Below, one piece after another: positions 9,928 to 21,757 of a DNA stretch of 64,000 nucleotides; the first letter of the stretch is position 1; each line of letters starts with the position of its first letter. This DNA comes from an uncultured Acidobacteriaceae bacterium (GTDB taxonomy: Bacteria; Acidobacteriota; Terriglobia; Terriglobales; Acidobacteriaceae), in NCBI GenBank assembly GCA_903842065.1, contig CAIMKZ010000048.1, positions 124,001 through 188,000 of the forward strand, read 5' to 3'. Both the position numbers and the translations under genes were made by a program. Below the pieces are notes generated by a model, which was given only the letters and a program-made list of their open reading frames with translations, had not been told where the DNA came from and searched no databases.

Positions 9928-10547
9928 GATCCACCTCTTTCTGCTCAGGCCGCATCGCCAGAAGCCGCGCGTTCGGGTTGCTACCTCAAGCAGCTACATC
10001 ATACACGAATTTTTCAAGAGCTAAGCGCGCGGCGAGGCTCGGGTAAGTGGATAGGATTTATCTAAATAGTCGCGATAAACAAACGTCTGCGGGCACGCGG
10101 CGGTCTACAGATTGACGCCTGAACAACCGGTGCAATGTCCCAAACAGCATCTGCATCTGCTGCAATTACCGTCGCAGCCGCTCGATAGCTCGATGTGCAG
10201 CCGCTACACCCCCCCCGGTATAACTTGGGCACTCGCCCGTGCAGTAGTTAACAAAGAAAAGACGCTGACACTCCCGGGCGGGTATGTGCATGGAACAGCA
10301 ACTGGTCTGAGGCTAATCAACGGAAACACCCCCCCGTGTCTTCGAGCGGACACCTGACACTATGGGCAGAGTTAAGCCAGTAAAAGAAGGACCATCGAGT
10401 TGTCAGTAGGGAGAAAATGGCGCGTTGGCGCAGGTCTAGGGGTGCCGATTCACCACTTACTGTGGATGCCCAGGGTCTCGTGTGTGAAATCTGCGAGACC
10501 ACAACATTCTCAACACTACTCATCCATGTGGTCCGTTCATGTGTCTG
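9928..10547. other. Intergenic region upstream of the Cys-rich peptide gene
   Basis: This 620-base interval separates infB from the peptide/maturase pair. It contains the degraded Cys-rich coding remnant at 10105-10224, and homopolymers of eight C (10209-10216) and seven C (10329-10335). No intact gene is visible. The promoter for the peptide gene should lie just above 9927, but I cannot assign boxes with confidence. Confidence 0.5.
10105..10224 (-). pseudogene. Frameshifted remnant of a second Cys-rich precursor
   Basis: On the minus strand, the frame ending with TAG at 10107-10105 reads SSGCDGNCSRCRCCLGHCTGCSGVNL, eight cysteines with CxxC-like spacing, but it has no start codon and is preceded by a stop at 10206-10204. 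The neighbouring frame just upstream reads GGCSGCTSS, and CSGCTSS also occurs inside the intact precursor core (residues 87-93). The simplest reading is a duplicated precursor core interrupted by a frameshift and missing its leader. A run of eight G on this strand (10216-10209) lies at the upstream end. Confidence 0.5.
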
Positions 10548-10587
10548 CAAAAAGAAAGGCCCGCGACTCTCACGAGTCGCGGGCCTT
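10548..10587 (-). terminator. Intrinsic terminator after infB
   Basis: A 13-bp perfect stem (aggcccgcgactc / gagtcgcgggcct, 10557-10569 and 10574-10586) with loop TCAC is followed on the minus strand by TTCTTTTTGC. It lies 21 bases after the infB stop. Confidence 0.9.
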
Positions 10588-10607
10588 CTGGTGTTGCTGG
10601 TTTGGGG

Positions 10608-13600
10608 TTATGCCTTGGTGGCGGTAAGCGCGCCGAGGTCGGCGGCCAACTTCTCGCTGGAGAAGGCTTCGATGATGTCGCCTTCCTTCAGGTCGCTGAA
10701 GCCAGCTACGCCTATGCCGCACTCCATGCCGTTGGTGACTTCGCGGGCGTCGTCCTTGAAGCGCCTCAAAGAGCCAACCTTGCCCTTGAAGACCTGTTCG
10801 GTTCCGCGCATGACCTTGATGTCGGCGTCGCGGCGGATGACTCCGTCCTTGACCGAGCAGCCGGCGATGGTGCCGACCTTGGGGATGCGCATGACCTTGA
10901 GGACTTCGGCGCGGCCGACATAATTTTCCCTGTAGACCGGTTCGAGCAGGCCCATCATAGCCAGACGCATCTCGTCCTGCAACTCGTAGATGATGGAGTG
11001 CAGCCGGATTTGAATGGCCTCTTGCTGGGCGAGTTCGCCGGCCTTGCGTTCGGGCCGGACGTTGAAGCCGATGATGAGTGCGTTCGAGGCCGTTGCCAGC
11101 AGGACGTCGCTTTCGGTGATGGAGCCGACGCCGGAGTGGATGACCTTGACGCGCACCTTCTCGGTGGACATGCGGACGAGCGAGTCGGCCAGCACTTCGA
11201 CCGATCCGGTGACGTCGCCCTTGATGATGACGGCGAGGTCTTTTACGCCAGCCAGGCGGATCTGTTCCGCCAATCCCTCGAGAGACACGCGGGAGCTCTT
11301 GGCGAGCTGGGCCTCGCGCTCCTTCATCTTGCGGTACTGGGCGATGCCCTTGGCCTTGTCGCGATCGGCGACGACGAGGAACGTGTCGCCGGAGTCGGGC
11401 ATGGCTTCGAGGCCGAGGACTTCGACCGGGGTCGAAGGACCGGCTTCGACGATGGCGCGGCCGCGATCGTCGAACATGGCGCGGACCTTGCCGAAGGTGT
11501 TGCCGACGATGTAGCTGTCGTTGAGCTTGAGCGTTCCGTCCTGAACCAGGACGGTGGCGACCGAGCCGCGACCGCGATCGAGCTTGGCTTCAAGGACCGA
11601 GCCGACGGCCTTGCGGCCGGGCATAGCCTTGGGAGCCTTGATATCGCTGACGAGGCAGATCATCTCAAGGAGCAGATCGAGGTTGAGGCGCTTCTTTGCC
11701 GAGACTTCGACGAAGACGGTGCCTTCGCTGCCTGCCGCCCACTCTTCCGGGATGAGGCCGCGGTCCGCGAGCTGCTTCTTGACGCGTTCCGGGTTGGCTT
11801 CGGGCTTATCGACCTTGTTGACGGCGACGATGATGGGAACATCGGCGGCCTTGGCGTGGTCGATGGCTTCCAGCGTCTGGGGCATGACGCCGTCGTCTGC
11901 TGCTACGACGATGACGACGATGTCAGTGACCTTGGCGCCGCGTGCGCGCATGCGGGTGAAGGCTTCGTGGCCCGGGGTGTCGAGGAAGACGATCTCGCGG
12001 CCTGAGGCCGGGGAGCCTTCCTTGGAGAACTTCACCTTGTAGGCGCCGATGTGCTGGGTGATGCCGCCCGCTTCGCCGGCAGCAACGTCGGTTTCGCGTA
12101 TGGCGTCGAGCAGCGAGGTCTTGCCATGATCGACGTGGCCCATGACGGTGACGACAGGGGCGCGCGGCACTTCAAGCTCGTCGGCGTTGGGAGCCTCGAC
12201 GACCTCTTCGATAGCCTGGTTGGCCAGTTCCTCTTCGTAGCTGATGACGGTAGCGCCCGCGCCGAATTTGGCGGAGACTTCCTTGACCATCTCAGCGTCG
12301 AGAGACTGGTTGACGGTGACGAACACTCCCGACATGAGGAGCGAGGCGATGAGATCCTTGGCGCGGATTTCGAGCTTCTCGGCCAGGTCCTTGACGCTGA
12401 TGCCCTCAGTGACGGTGATCTCACGGGTTAGAGGAATGGGTTCGTTCGAAAGGCGCATGCCGCTGTAACGAGGGGGCGGCACAAAGCCCTTCATCGGGCC
12501 TTCCTTGGTCTTGGGGTACTGGCTCTGGCCACGGCCGCGACCGCGCGATGGTGCGCGTTGCGGACGTCCTGCATCTGGCGGCGGCGCCGCGCCACCGGGA
12601 CCGCCGGGGCGAGCACCGAAGCCGGGACGAGGCGGGAAGCCCGGGCGGGCGGGGAAGCCGGGACGCGAACCGGGAGCTCCGGGGCCTCCGGGCGTGAATC
12701 CGCCGGGGGTGGTGCGGGTCGGATGCTTGGGGCGCGGTCCGCCGGGGAACATGCCGGGACCGGGGGGCCGCTGGCCGGGCATGCCCATGGGAGGCCGGCG
12801 GTCGAAGATGGGTTTGCCACGCTGGAGTCCGCCGGCTCCGGGAGCTGGCGGCGGCGGCTGGGGCGGAATGGTTGACTTGTAGACAGGCCGGGGCCCGGTC
12901 TGGGGCATAACCATGCGCTTGGCCGGAACAGCAGGCGGAGCGGGAGTGCGCGGAGCAGCCGGGGCTTCAGGAACTGCCGCGGCGGCTTCAAGCACGGGGG
13001 CCGCGGACGGCTCAACAACGGCCGGAGCGGCGGCCGCGATCGCGGGAACCGCTGGCGCGGGGGCTGGGGTCGGCACGGGAGCAGAAACGGCAGGCTCGAT
13101 ATCCGGCGGCGGCGCAACGACTACTGGAGGCTTGGCGGCAGGCTCAGCGGCTGGATGAGGCTCGATCCGGGCGGGCGGCGCGGCCACGGGCGGCCTGACA
13201 ACAACCGTTCCGGGGGCCGGCGGCACGACGACGACGGGGCGCGCGGGCGCGGCGGCGACAACAGCAGGCTTGGCAACAACCGTTTGCGCGGGTGGCCGCG
13301 AAGCGATGGCCGGGGCCGGTGGCGGAGCCACGATGGGCGGCGCGACACGCGGCTGAGGCATAATGCGGCGGGGCGCTGGAGCGGCGGGCGGCGCGGCCAT
13401 GGGCGTCGGCGGAGCAGCGGCCGGGGCCGCGGGCTTAACCGGAGTGGCGGGCGCAGGCGCAGTTACAACCGGCCTGGCAGGGATGCGCGGCTGACGAGCC
13501 TCGGCTTCCTCTTCCTGCTTCTTGGCCAGGATCGCCTTCAGGACATCGCCGGGCTTGGAGATGTGGGAGAGGTCGATCTTTGGGGTGATCCCCTGCGGGG

Positions 13601-13799
13601 CCCGGCTGGATGAGGCGGAAGCGGCTGATGGTCGTGCGTCGCGCTGAAAGTGCGAGCGCACGCGATCGGCTTCGTCGGCCTCGATGGAACTGGAGTGGGT
13701 CTTGGTGCCGACCACGCCGACTCCGGCAAGAATGTCGAGAATCGCGCGAGACTTTACTTCCAGCTCTTTCGCGAGATCGTTGATACGAACCTTACTCAT
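10608..13799 (-). CDS. infB: Translation initiation factor IF-2
   Basis: IF-2 is the GTPase that places initiator tRNA on the 30S subunit. The 1063-residue protein starts with an IF2N-type domain ([21 protein letters not shown]). It then has a very long Pro/Ala/Gly linker (about 80-440) and a second IF2N domain ([20 protein letters not shown]). The GTPase core has G1 [12 protein letters not shown]3 DTPGHEAF and G4 NKVDK, and is followed by the C-terminal beta-barrel and tRNA-binding domains. GAGG precedes the ATG. It is the last gene of the rimP-nusA-infB order and is closed by the terminator at 10548. The rbfA and truB genes that often follow infB are not here. The linker is on the long side for the family. 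Confidence 0.97.
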   Translation of the reverse strand: MSKVRINDLAKELEVKSRAILDILAGVGVVGTKTHSSSIEADEADRVRSHFQRDARPSAASASSSRAPQGITPKIDLSHISKPGDVLKAILAKKQEEEAEARQPRIPARPVVTAPAPATPVKPAAPAAAPPTPMAAPPAAPAPRRIMPQPRVAPPIVAPPPAPAIASRPPAQTVVAKPAVVAAAPARPVVVVPPAPGTVVVRPPVAAPPARIEPHPAAEPAAKPPVVVAPPPDIEPAVSAPVPTPAPAPAVPAIAAAAPAVVEPSAAPVLEAAAAVPEAPAAPRTPAPPAVPAKRMVMPQTGPRPVYKSTIPPQPPPPAPGAGGLQRGKPIFDRRPPMGMPGQRPPGPGMFPGGPRPKHPTRTTPGGFTPGGPGAPGSRPGFPARPGFPPRPGFGARPGGPGGAAPPPDAGRPQRAPSRGRGRGQSQYPKTKEGPMKGFVPPPRYSGMRLSNEPIPLTREITVTEGISVKDLAEKLEIRAKDLIASLLMSGVFVTVNQSLDAEMVKEVSAKFGAGATVISYEEELANQAIEEVVEAPNADELEVPRAPVVTVMGHVDHGKTSLLDAIRETDVAAGEAGGITQHIGAYKVKFSKEGSPASGREIVFLDTPGHEAFTRMRARGAKVTDIVVIVVAADDGVMPQTLEAIDHAKAADVPIIVAVNKVDKPEANPERVKKQLADRGLIPEEWAAGSEGTVFVEVSAKKRLNLDLLLEMICLVSDIKAPKAMPGRKAVGSVLEAKLDRGRGSVATVLVQDGTLKLNDSYIVGNTFGKVRAMFDDRGRAIVEAGPSTPVEVLGLEAMPDSGDTFLVVADRDKAKGIAQYRKMKEREAQLAKSSRVSLEGLAEQIRLAGVKDLAVIIKGDVTGSVEVLADSLVRMSTEKVRVKVIHSGVGSITESDVLLATASNALIIGFNVRPERKAGELAQQEAIQIRLHSIIYELQDEMRLAMMGLLEPVYRENYVGRAEVLKVMRIPKVGTIAGCSVKDGVIRRDADIKVMRGTEQVFKGKVGSLRRFKDDAREVTNGMECGIGVAGFSDLKEGDIIEAFSSEKLAADLGALTATKA

Positions 13800-13909
13800 C
13801 GGCCTCTTTCAAACTCGGTGCTGCCAATACTGCCTAGATGCTCATATCTGCTCCATGGCTTTGGCTGCTCTTTTTGGGTTGACGATTGCCCCGGGGGAAA
13901 GGCCGCACA

Positions 13910-15415
13910 TTACTGGCCTTGTTCGCCGGGTGTTTCTTCAGCTTCCTGTTCTTCAATGGCTACGGTTTCCGCGGCTTCTTCTTCTTCTTCTTCCACTTCG
14001 CCTGCGGCTTCAAGGGCTTCTTCAATGACTTCGGCGGAGTTCTCTGCCTCGGCTTCTTCGTTGGCGACGAAGGCCTCGGGAGTGGGAACTTCGGTGCTGG
14101 CGTCGACGGGCTGCCCGGCGGAGGGTACGCCCTCCTCGGTCTCAAACTGGCCGAAGTAGTGGCGCACGGCGATGCCGATTTTCTCGAGGGTCTTTTCGCC
14201 GATGCCCGGAATCTCTTCGAGCTGCTCGGGAGTCATGTCGGCCAGGCCTTCGACGGTGGTGATGCCGGCGGCAACGAGTTTCTGGATGATGCCGTCGCCG
14301 AGTTCGGTGATCTGCTCGATAGGCGTGGACGGCGCGCCGACCAGGGCCTGCATCTGCTGCTCGACCTCCTGGCGCTTCTCCTCTTCGCTCTTGATGTCGA
14401 TCTTCCAGCACAGGAGCTTGGCGGCGAGGCGGACGTTCTGTCCCTTCTTGCCGATGGCGAGCGAGAGCTGGGTGTCGTCGACGATGACTTCGAGCTGCTT
14501 GTCGGTGAGGTCGGTGATGGAGACGCGGCTGACCTTCGCGGGTTGCAGGGCCTTCTCGGCGAAGGTGGTGATCTCGTCGGAGTACTCGATGATGTCGATC
14601 TTTTCGCCGCGCAGCTCACGGATGATGGACTGCACGCGCATGCCCTTCATGCCGACGCAGGCGCCGACCGGATCGACGTCTTTGTCGCGGCTCTGTACGG
14701 CGATCTTGGTGCGCTCGCCGGCTTCACGGGCGATGGCCTTGATGACGACGGTGTTGTCGTAGATCTCGGGAACTTCGGACTGAAAGAGGTTCGAGACCAG
14801 CTCCGGCGCGGCGCGGCTGACGACGACCTGGGGGCCCTTGGCGGCGCGATCGACCTTGAGGAGAACGACGCGGACGCGCTCGCCGACGGTGAACTGCTCA
14901 AGGCGCGACTGCTCGCGCTTGGGGCAGCGTGCTTCCGCCTTGCCGAGGTCGAAGATGACGTCCTGGCCTTCGATGCGCTTGACAGTGGCGTTGAGAACCT
15001 CGCGCTCGCGGTGGGCGTACTCCTGGAATACGGTGTCGCGCTCGGCCTCGCGAACCTTCTGGAAGATGATCTGCTTGGCGAGCTGGGCGGCGATGCGGCC
15101 GAGCGGGCTGGTGTCGCGGTAGGTGCGGATCTCGCTGCCGACTTCGACGCCGGGGGCGATCTGCTCGGCTTCCGCAAGCGAGATCTCGTTGACCGGATCG
15201 GCGATCTGCTCTTCGTCGGCCACTACGGTCTTGTAGACGTAGGCGGCGATCTCGCCGGTCTCCTTGTTCAGTTCGCCGCGCATGTTCTCCTGGGTCTTGT
15301 AGAACTTGCGCGTAGCCAGGGCGATTGCCTCTTCGACTGCGCCGACGACGATGCCGGGGTCGATGCCCTTTTCCTGACTGAGGAGCTCGATGGACTGATA
15401 CAAAGCGCTGGACAT
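13910..15415 (-). CDS. nusA: Transcription termination/antitermination protein NusA
   Basis: NusA binds RNA polymerase and nascent RNA to control pausing, termination and antitermination. I start at ATG 15415 (SSALYQSIELLSQEKGID), which has AAAGGA upstream; a start 33 bases further up lacks this. The 501-residue protein shows the N-terminal polymerase-binding domain, an S1 domain (about 130-200), and two KH domains (GACVGMKGMRVQSI and IGKKGQNVRLAAKL). The C-terminal helix-hairpin-helix repeats contain EEIPGIGEKTLEKIG. The tail is strongly acidic (EVEEEEEEAAE). It sits between rimP and infB as in many bacteria, with a 71-base gap to rimP and 110 bases to infB. No ylxR gene is seen between nusA and infB. 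Confidence 0.97.
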   Translation of the reverse strand: MSSALYQSIELLSQEKGIDPGIVVGAVEEAIALATRKFYKTQENMRGELNKETGEIAAYVYKTVVADEEQIADPVNEISLAEAEQIAPGVEVGSEIRTYRDTSPLGRIAAQLAKQIIFQKVREAERDTVFQEYAHREREVLNATVKRIEGQDVIFDLGKAEARCPKREQSRLEQFTVGERVRVVLLKVDRAAKGPQVVVSRAAPELVSNLFQSEVPEIYDNTVVIKAIAREAGERTKIAVQSRDKDVDPVGACVGMKGMRVQSIIRELRGEKIDIIEYSDEITTFAEKALQPAKVSRVSITDLTDKQLEVIVDDTQLSLAIGKKGQNVRLAAKLLCWKIDIKSEEEKRQEVEQQMQALVGAPSTPIEQITELGDGIIQKLVAAGITTVEGLADMTPEQLEEIPGIGEKTLEKIGIAVRHYFGQFETEEGVPSAGQPVDASTEVPTPEAFVANEEAEAENSAEVIEEALEAAGEVEEEEEEAAETVAIEEQEAEETPGEQGQ

Positions 15416-15486
15416 TTTCTTTCCTTTAGCTGCTAGCTTGTCTTGCAAAAACTTGCCAGTTTTCCTTGCAATGGCTCCGGCGACTT

Positions 15487-16095
15487 CTAGATCTCGGGAA
15501 CAAGGTTTGCCCGCTCCACGTTCGAGAGGGCGATTTCAACTGTGCTGACGCCGGTCTTGCGGGTCTTGCTGTTTTGCTTGAGGGCATCGAGGTTGAGGAT
15601 GATCACCCCGGCTTTCGCCCCTGCCGTCAGCCGTCCCTGCCAGTGGCGGTTGTTGCTGATCGGCTCGAAGGTGCGAATCTTGACGAGGCAACCGGTGAAC
15701 CGCTCAAAGTCTTCGGGGTTGCTGAGCTTCCGATCGAGGCCGGGCGAGCTGGCTTCGAGGGTATATTCCTTGCCCGGGATCAGCTCCTCGACGTCGAGGA
15801 GGGTTCCGAAGTCGCGGCTGAAGGCGGTGCAGTCCTCGTGGGTGATTCCGGAGAGCTGTTCGACGCTCAGACGTCCCTCGACGAGAAGCTGGGGGAGGCT
15901 GGAAGTCTCTCCGGCGGCGCGTGCTGCTTCAATCTGCGCTTTGAGGATTGCCCGGCCTTCGGCGTTCTTTTCGAGGAGAATCCTGAGGGTGCGTTCCTTG
16001 GCGGCGCCCGAAAATTCGAGATCGACGACCTCGAGGCCGTGGGAAGCGGCGACGCGGACGGCGGTGGAGCGGATTTCGTCGAGCTGAACTGCCAT
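15487..16095 (-). CDS. rimP: Ribosome maturation factor RimP
   Basis: RimP assists 30S subunit assembly. The 202-residue protein begins with the alpha/beta domain (AVRVAASHGLEVVDLEF, LRILLEK) and carries the conserved EASSPGLDRKL segment (around residues 113-123). It ends with a small Sm-like beta domain (GCLVKIRTFEPI, VIILNLDAL). AGGA lies upstream of the ATG. It is the first gene of the rimP-nusA-infB run. A roughly 30-residue insertion-like stretch (AILKAQIEAARAAGETSSLP) between the first strand and the domain core is longer than in E. coli RimP. Confidence 0.93.
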   Translation of the reverse strand: MAVQLDEIRSTAVRVAASHGLEVVDLEFSGAAKERTLRILLEKNAEGRAILKAQIEAARAAGETSSLPQLLVEGRLSVEQLSGITHEDCTAFSRDFGTLLDVEELIPGKEYTLEASSPGLDRKLSNPEDFERFTGCLVKIRTFEPISNNRHWQGRLTAGAKAGVIILNLDALKQNSKTRKTGVSTVEIALSNVERANLVPEI

Positions 16096-16348
16096 GGATT
16101 CCTAAACTGCTCTTGCGGAAGGACTTAGTGGATGCGCTGCCACTGAAGTTGCCGCAAATAAAAAGTGGGCTTTCCGCCCACTCATCTCTCCGCCAGCCGG
16201 TGCGCACACGGGGATACATCCTGGCGAACAAATTCGTTGCATTCTGAGGATACCTCGAAATGGACGGAAATACAACGAAATCCGGCGTTCCGGGCGGTAT
16301 TCGGCGGCAGACACCTGCCGCCGGAGCATACATCGTTTGTTGCAGAGT

Positions 16349-17668
16349 ATGTTGATCGGCTGCCCTGTTGGCCCCCCGGAGCTGGCCGATATACCCAAGG
16401 TGAGCTGTGCGGCGAAAATATCGTCTGTGTCTGTGCCAGTGCCGGGCGCGCCGCCTTCCGATCCGGCAGCATTTCGTTATCTTGCCCGGCAGCCCATCCT
16501 GGACATGCACGGACGTTTGCGGGCCTACGAGCTGCTGTTCCGGGATGGAGTGGCGGCGGGGTTTCAGGGCGACGGCGACCGGGCCAGCCAGACGATGATC
16601 GACAACTCGATCCTGTTCGGGCTTCAGAATCTGACCAACGGGCTGCCGGCCTTTGTGAACTGCACGGCGGAGACGCTACTCAGCGACTCGATCCATCTGC
16701 TGCCGCCCAAGGCTACGGTTCTTGAGGTGCTGGAGACGGTAGAGCCGACCGCGGAGATCGTTGTGGCCTGCCACCGGTTGAAAGGGGCAGGCTACCGGAT
16801 TGCGCTGGACGACTTTCTCTACCGGCCCGCGCTTGAGCCGCTGATCGAGATCGCCGACTACATCAAGATCGATTATCTGAACACGACCGATGCGCGGCGG
16901 ATACGGGATCTGATTCGCCTGGACCAGTTCACAGGCGTACTGCTGGCTGAGAAGGTGGAAGACGAGGCCGGCTTCGAACTGGCGCGCGGGGAGGGCTGCT
17001 CGCTCTTTCAGGGCTACTACTTCTCGAAGCCGACGATCGTGAAGAAGCATAGGGTTCCGCCCAACCAGCACGTACACTTCCAACTGCTGCAACTGCTGGG
17101 TGAAACGCCGCTCGACCTGCCGCGAATCGAGGAGATCGTAAAGTCGGAGCCCTCGCTGGCCTACCGTCTGCTGCGCTATGCGAATTCGCCGCTGTTCGGA
17201 ACCTCGGGGCTGATCACGTCGATTCGCTCGGCGCTGATCGCGGTGGGCGACGACCAGTTCCGGCGGATTGCGGCGCTGGCGGTGACCTGCGAGCTGAACT
17301 GCGGGCCGTCGGGCGAGATTGTGCGCATGGCCCTGGTGCGGGCGCGGTTCTGCGAGATGGTGGCGGAACGCTCAGGCTTGAAGCCGACCGACCAGTTCCT
17401 GGTGGGGTTGTTCAGCATGTTGCCGTCGATGCTGCAAAAGCCCATGGTTGAGGCGATTGGAGGCCTTTCACTGCGCACCCCATTACGGGATGCGCTGCTT
17501 GGGGTAACAAATGCCGAGCGCCATGGCCTGGAGTGGATCGAGAGCTACGAACGGGGCGACTTTGAGCGGGCCGACGATTTAGCCCACTTTTACCGGATGG
17601 ACCTTGAGTCGCTGGGAAAGGCCTTTACCGAGGCGGCGTTGTGGGCCGACCAGTTGCTGGCGGGGTGA
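16349..17668 (+). CDS. EAL-HDOD domain signalling protein
   Basis: A 439-residue cytoplasmic protein with an EAL-like domain (about residues 45-240) joined to an HDOD domain (about 250-420), the CdgJ/YuxH-type architecture. The EAL signature is degenerate: RAYELLFRDG replaces the EALLR motif, so c-di-GMP hydrolysis is unlikely and a binding or regulatory role is more probable. The lysine-bearing strand (YIKIDYL) and the CSLFQGYYFSKP end of the EAL fold are present. The HDOD part contains EPSLAYRLLRYANSPLFG and SALIAVGDDQFRRI. The start is uncertain: ATG 16349 has only weak complementarity upstream, a TTG at 16337 is in frame, and a GTG near 16400 is also possible. Confidence 0.85.
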   Translation: MLIGCPVGPPELADIPKVSCAAKISSVSVPVPGAPPSDPAAFRYLARQPILDMHGRLRAYELLFRDGVAAGFQGDGDRASQTMIDNSILFGLQNLTNGLPAFVNCTAETLLSDSIHLLPPKATVLEVLETVEPTAEIVVACHRLKGAGYRIALDDFLYRPALEPLIEIADYIKIDYLNTTDARRIRDLIRLDQFTGVLLAEKVEDEAGFELARGEGCSLFQGYYFSKPTIVKKHRVPPNQHVHFQLLQLLGETPLDLPRIEEIVKSEPSLAYRLLRYANSPLFGTSGLITSIRSALIAVGDDQFRRIAALAVTCELNCGPSGEIVRMALVRARFCEMVAERSGLKPTDQFLVGLFSMLPSMLQKPMVEAIGGLSLRTPLRDALLGVTNAERHGLEWIESYERGDFERADDLAHFYRMDLESLGKAFTEAALWADQLLAG

Positions 17669-17818
17669 AAAACGGCAGGGGCTAAGGGACTGAGGGACCA
17701 GGTACCAGGGACCAGGGACTAAGCGATTCCTTCGAGCCTTCGAGTGCTCTGAGGAGAATGTTGCCAGGGAATCCACATCTGGCTGGCACCGTCCGCCGTA
17801 TCCTCTATACAGCCGCCC

Positions 17819-19600
17819 GTGTCCGACTTCGCACAAACCGTCAAGCAGCAGGTCGATATCGTCAAGATTGTCGAGGGATACATCCGCCTGCGCAAGGCCG
17901 GGGCGCAGAACTACTCGGGCTTGTGCCCCTTCCATAAAGAGAAGTCGCCGTCGTTTTCGGTTCACGCGGTGAGGCAGTTCTTTCACTGCTTTGGGTGCGG
18001 GGTCTCGGGCGACGTGTTTACCTTCGTCGGCAAGATCGAGAACGTGACCTTCCCGGAGGCGGTGCGGATTGTGGCGCTGAAGGCGGGGATTCCGCTGCCC
18101 AAGCGGGAGTTCTCTTCGCCGGAAGAAGCCGCCGAGGCGCGGATGCGCGGCAAGCTATTGGACCTGCACGAGACGGCGGCGGCGTGGTTCGAGGAGCAGT
18201 TGCGCGGGCCGGAAGGCGCTGTGGCCCGCGAGTATCTCAAGGGCCGCGGACTCTCCGACGAGGGGATCAAGACTTTCCGAATTGGCTACTCGCCGGACAG
18301 CTTTCATGCGCTACGCGACCGGCTGAGCGGAATGGCGGACGGCGACACGCTCAGGGCGAGCGGCCTGTTCAGCTCAAAAGAACAGGGTGACGGGACCATG
18401 GGTCCGCTCTACGACCGGTTCCGCAAGCGGGTGATGTTTCCCATCTGCAATGAGAGCGGGCGGGTGATTGCCTTCACCGCGCGGGCGCTCGAAACCGGAG
18501 AGAAGGCGGGCGCGAAGTACATCAACTCGCCGGAGACCCCGCTGTATACCAAGGGCAACGTGCTCTTCAATATGGACAAGGCCAAGGCCGCGATCCGGCA
18601 GATGGAGTTTGCGCTGCTGGTCGAGGGGCAGATGGACTGCATCAGCGTCTATCTGGCCGGCTTCAGAAACGTGATTGCGACCAGCGGGACAGCGTTTACC
18701 GAGCAGCAGGTGGGGTTGTTGAGGCGGCACACGTCGCAGGTGGCGGTGAACTTCGATCCCGATGCGGCGGGGGCCAATGCCGCGGAGAAGTCGATTGCGC
18801 TGCTGACCGAAGAGGGCTTCAACATCAAGATCGTAACGCTCGATGGGGGACTCGATCCGGACCGCTACATTCGCGAGCGGGGGACCGACGCCTATCGTGA
18901 CGCGGTGAAGGCGGGGCGGCGGCAGTCCGACTATCTGATTGAACGTGCGCGGGCGGCGTTTCCCGGTGCGAGTGCCGAGCAGAAGGTGAAGGCGATGAAC
19001 TACCTGCTGCCGCACATCCGGCGGATGCCGGAGAAGCTGGCGCGGGACCAGTTTGCGGCCGACGCGGCGCAGAAGCTGGGCATCGATTCGGCGGTGTTGC
19101 GCGAGGAGCTGCGGCAGGCGGCGCTGAAGCGGCGGGATCACGTGGAAACGCGCGCGGCGTCGCTGACCGAAGTGGAGCGGGTGCTGCTGAGGGCGTTGGC
19201 GATCACCGACCCGGAGTTTGAGAGTTCGCGGCGGGTTGTGGTGGAGGCGTTAGAGAAGCAGACCGCGTACTTTGAGCATCTGACGGCGTTTCCGGCGTTG
19301 CAGGCGCTCGTCCGGCGGGGCTCGGCTGACCCGATGGAGGCGGTTGCGGACGCGGCGCAGCGAGCGCTGGTGGCTGAGGCGCTGCTGGCTGAGACCAAGC
19401 CGCCCGAGGAGACGGAGGTTCTTGGCGCCATCCAGGAGGTCGAAGAGCGTTCGATTGCAGCCCGGCTGCGGGCGATGCGAGCAGAGATCGCCGAGGCCGA
19501 GCGGCGGGGCGACCACGTGCAGGTGGCGGTTCTTTCCCAGCAAAAGATAGATCTTGACCGCGCACTCAGGGAGCTGCATCGGACCGCGGAGCAGGGCTAG
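17819..19600 (+). CDS. dnaG: DNA primase
   Basis: DnaG makes RNA primers at the replication fork. The 593-residue protein starts at GTG 17819. The N-terminal CHC2 zinc finger has C36, H39, C57 and C60 (GLCPFHKEKSPSF ... FFHCFGCGVSGD). The catalytic core follows, with the basic motif around YDRFRKRVMFPI, and the TOPRIM segment contains LVEGQMDCISVYLAG and VNFDPDAAGANAA. The C-terminal helical DnaB-binding region spans about 430-593. It lies upstream of rpoD, part of the classic dnaG-rpoD pairing, with a 420-base gap instead of rpsU. Identification is secure. Confidence 0.96.
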   Translation: MSDFAQTVKQQVDIVKIVEGYIRLRKAGAQNYSGLCPFHKEKSPSFSVHAVRQFFHCFGCGVSGDVFTFVGKIENVTFPEAVRIVALKAGIPLPKREFSSPEEAAEARMRGKLLDLHETAAAWFEEQLRGPEGAVAREYLKGRGLSDEGIKTFRIGYSPDSFHALRDRLSGMADGDTLRASGLFSSKEQGDGTMGPLYDRFRKRVMFPICNESGRVIAFTARALETGEKAGAKYINSPETPLYTKGNVLFNMDKAKAAIRQMEFALLVEGQMDCISVYLAGFRNVIATSGTAFTEQQVGLLRRHTSQVAVNFDPDAAGANAAEKSIALLTEEGFNIKIVTLDGGLDPDRYIRERGTDAYRDAVKAGRRQSDYLIERARAAFPGASAEQKVKAMNYLLPHIRRMPEKLARDQFAADAAQKLGIDSAVLREELRQAALKRRDHVETRAASLTEVERVLLRALAITDPEFESSRRVVVEALEKQTAYFEHLTAFPALQALVRRGSADPMEAVADAAQRALVAEALLAETKPPEETEVLGAIQEVEERSIAARLRAMRAEIAEAERRGDHVQVAVLSQQKIDLDRALRELHRTAEQG

Positions 19601-20020
19601 CAGTGCGCGTACCGCAATCTGAATCGTTTTGGCAGTAAATTTCGTCTAAATAATTGAGGAGCATGGCAGAGCGATGCTGCTTCCTGGTTCAGGAGCATTG
19701 CACACCCCGGGCACGGGAAGTGGCGCTAGCGCCGGCCAGGGGAGTGTGGTAATCTAATATTGTCTATAGGATGCGCGCCCTTTTGCCCCACCTATGAGCT
19801 TCGGCTCGCGGGCTACATCAGGCCAGACCTGAAGCGATGTCATCCTGTTCCAGGCAACTATTTTCATGAGGCCTTCGTGTCTCTGCGATGCTGCACGCGT
19901 GCACATCGCAGGCGCGAGAGGATTTTTTTGTGCCGTGCTAGGCTGATAGCCGCGCGGTACGCATTACCGGGAAGGCCGGCGTGAACGCTCCGCCGCTTCC
20001 TAAAAGAGAGCAGGAATGAT
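19601..20020. other. dnaG-rpoD intergenic region
   Basis: 420 bases without a convincing gene. One short frame at about 19663 has GGAG only one base from its ATG and codes for 29 residues without recognisable features, so I do not call it. This interval probably holds an rpoD promoter, but I see no boxes I would defend. Confidence 0.4.
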
Positions 20021-21718
<1,698 letters not shown>

Positions 21719-21757
21719 CTCTTCCGGGCGCTTATCAAAAAAGCGGAATGGGTTCGG

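Noticed and set aside
10539..12005. A 488-codon plus-strand frame over infB
   Set aside because: Antisense to the conserved IF-2 GTPase domain; Asp/Ala/Gly-rich shadow translation without any motif.
13886..15436. A 516-codon plus-strand frame over nusA
   Set aside because: Antisense to NusA; leucine/aspartate-rich shadow without ribosome site.
19663..19752. A 29-codon frame upstream of rpoD
   Set aside because: The GGAG is only one base from the ATG and the peptide has no recognisable feature.
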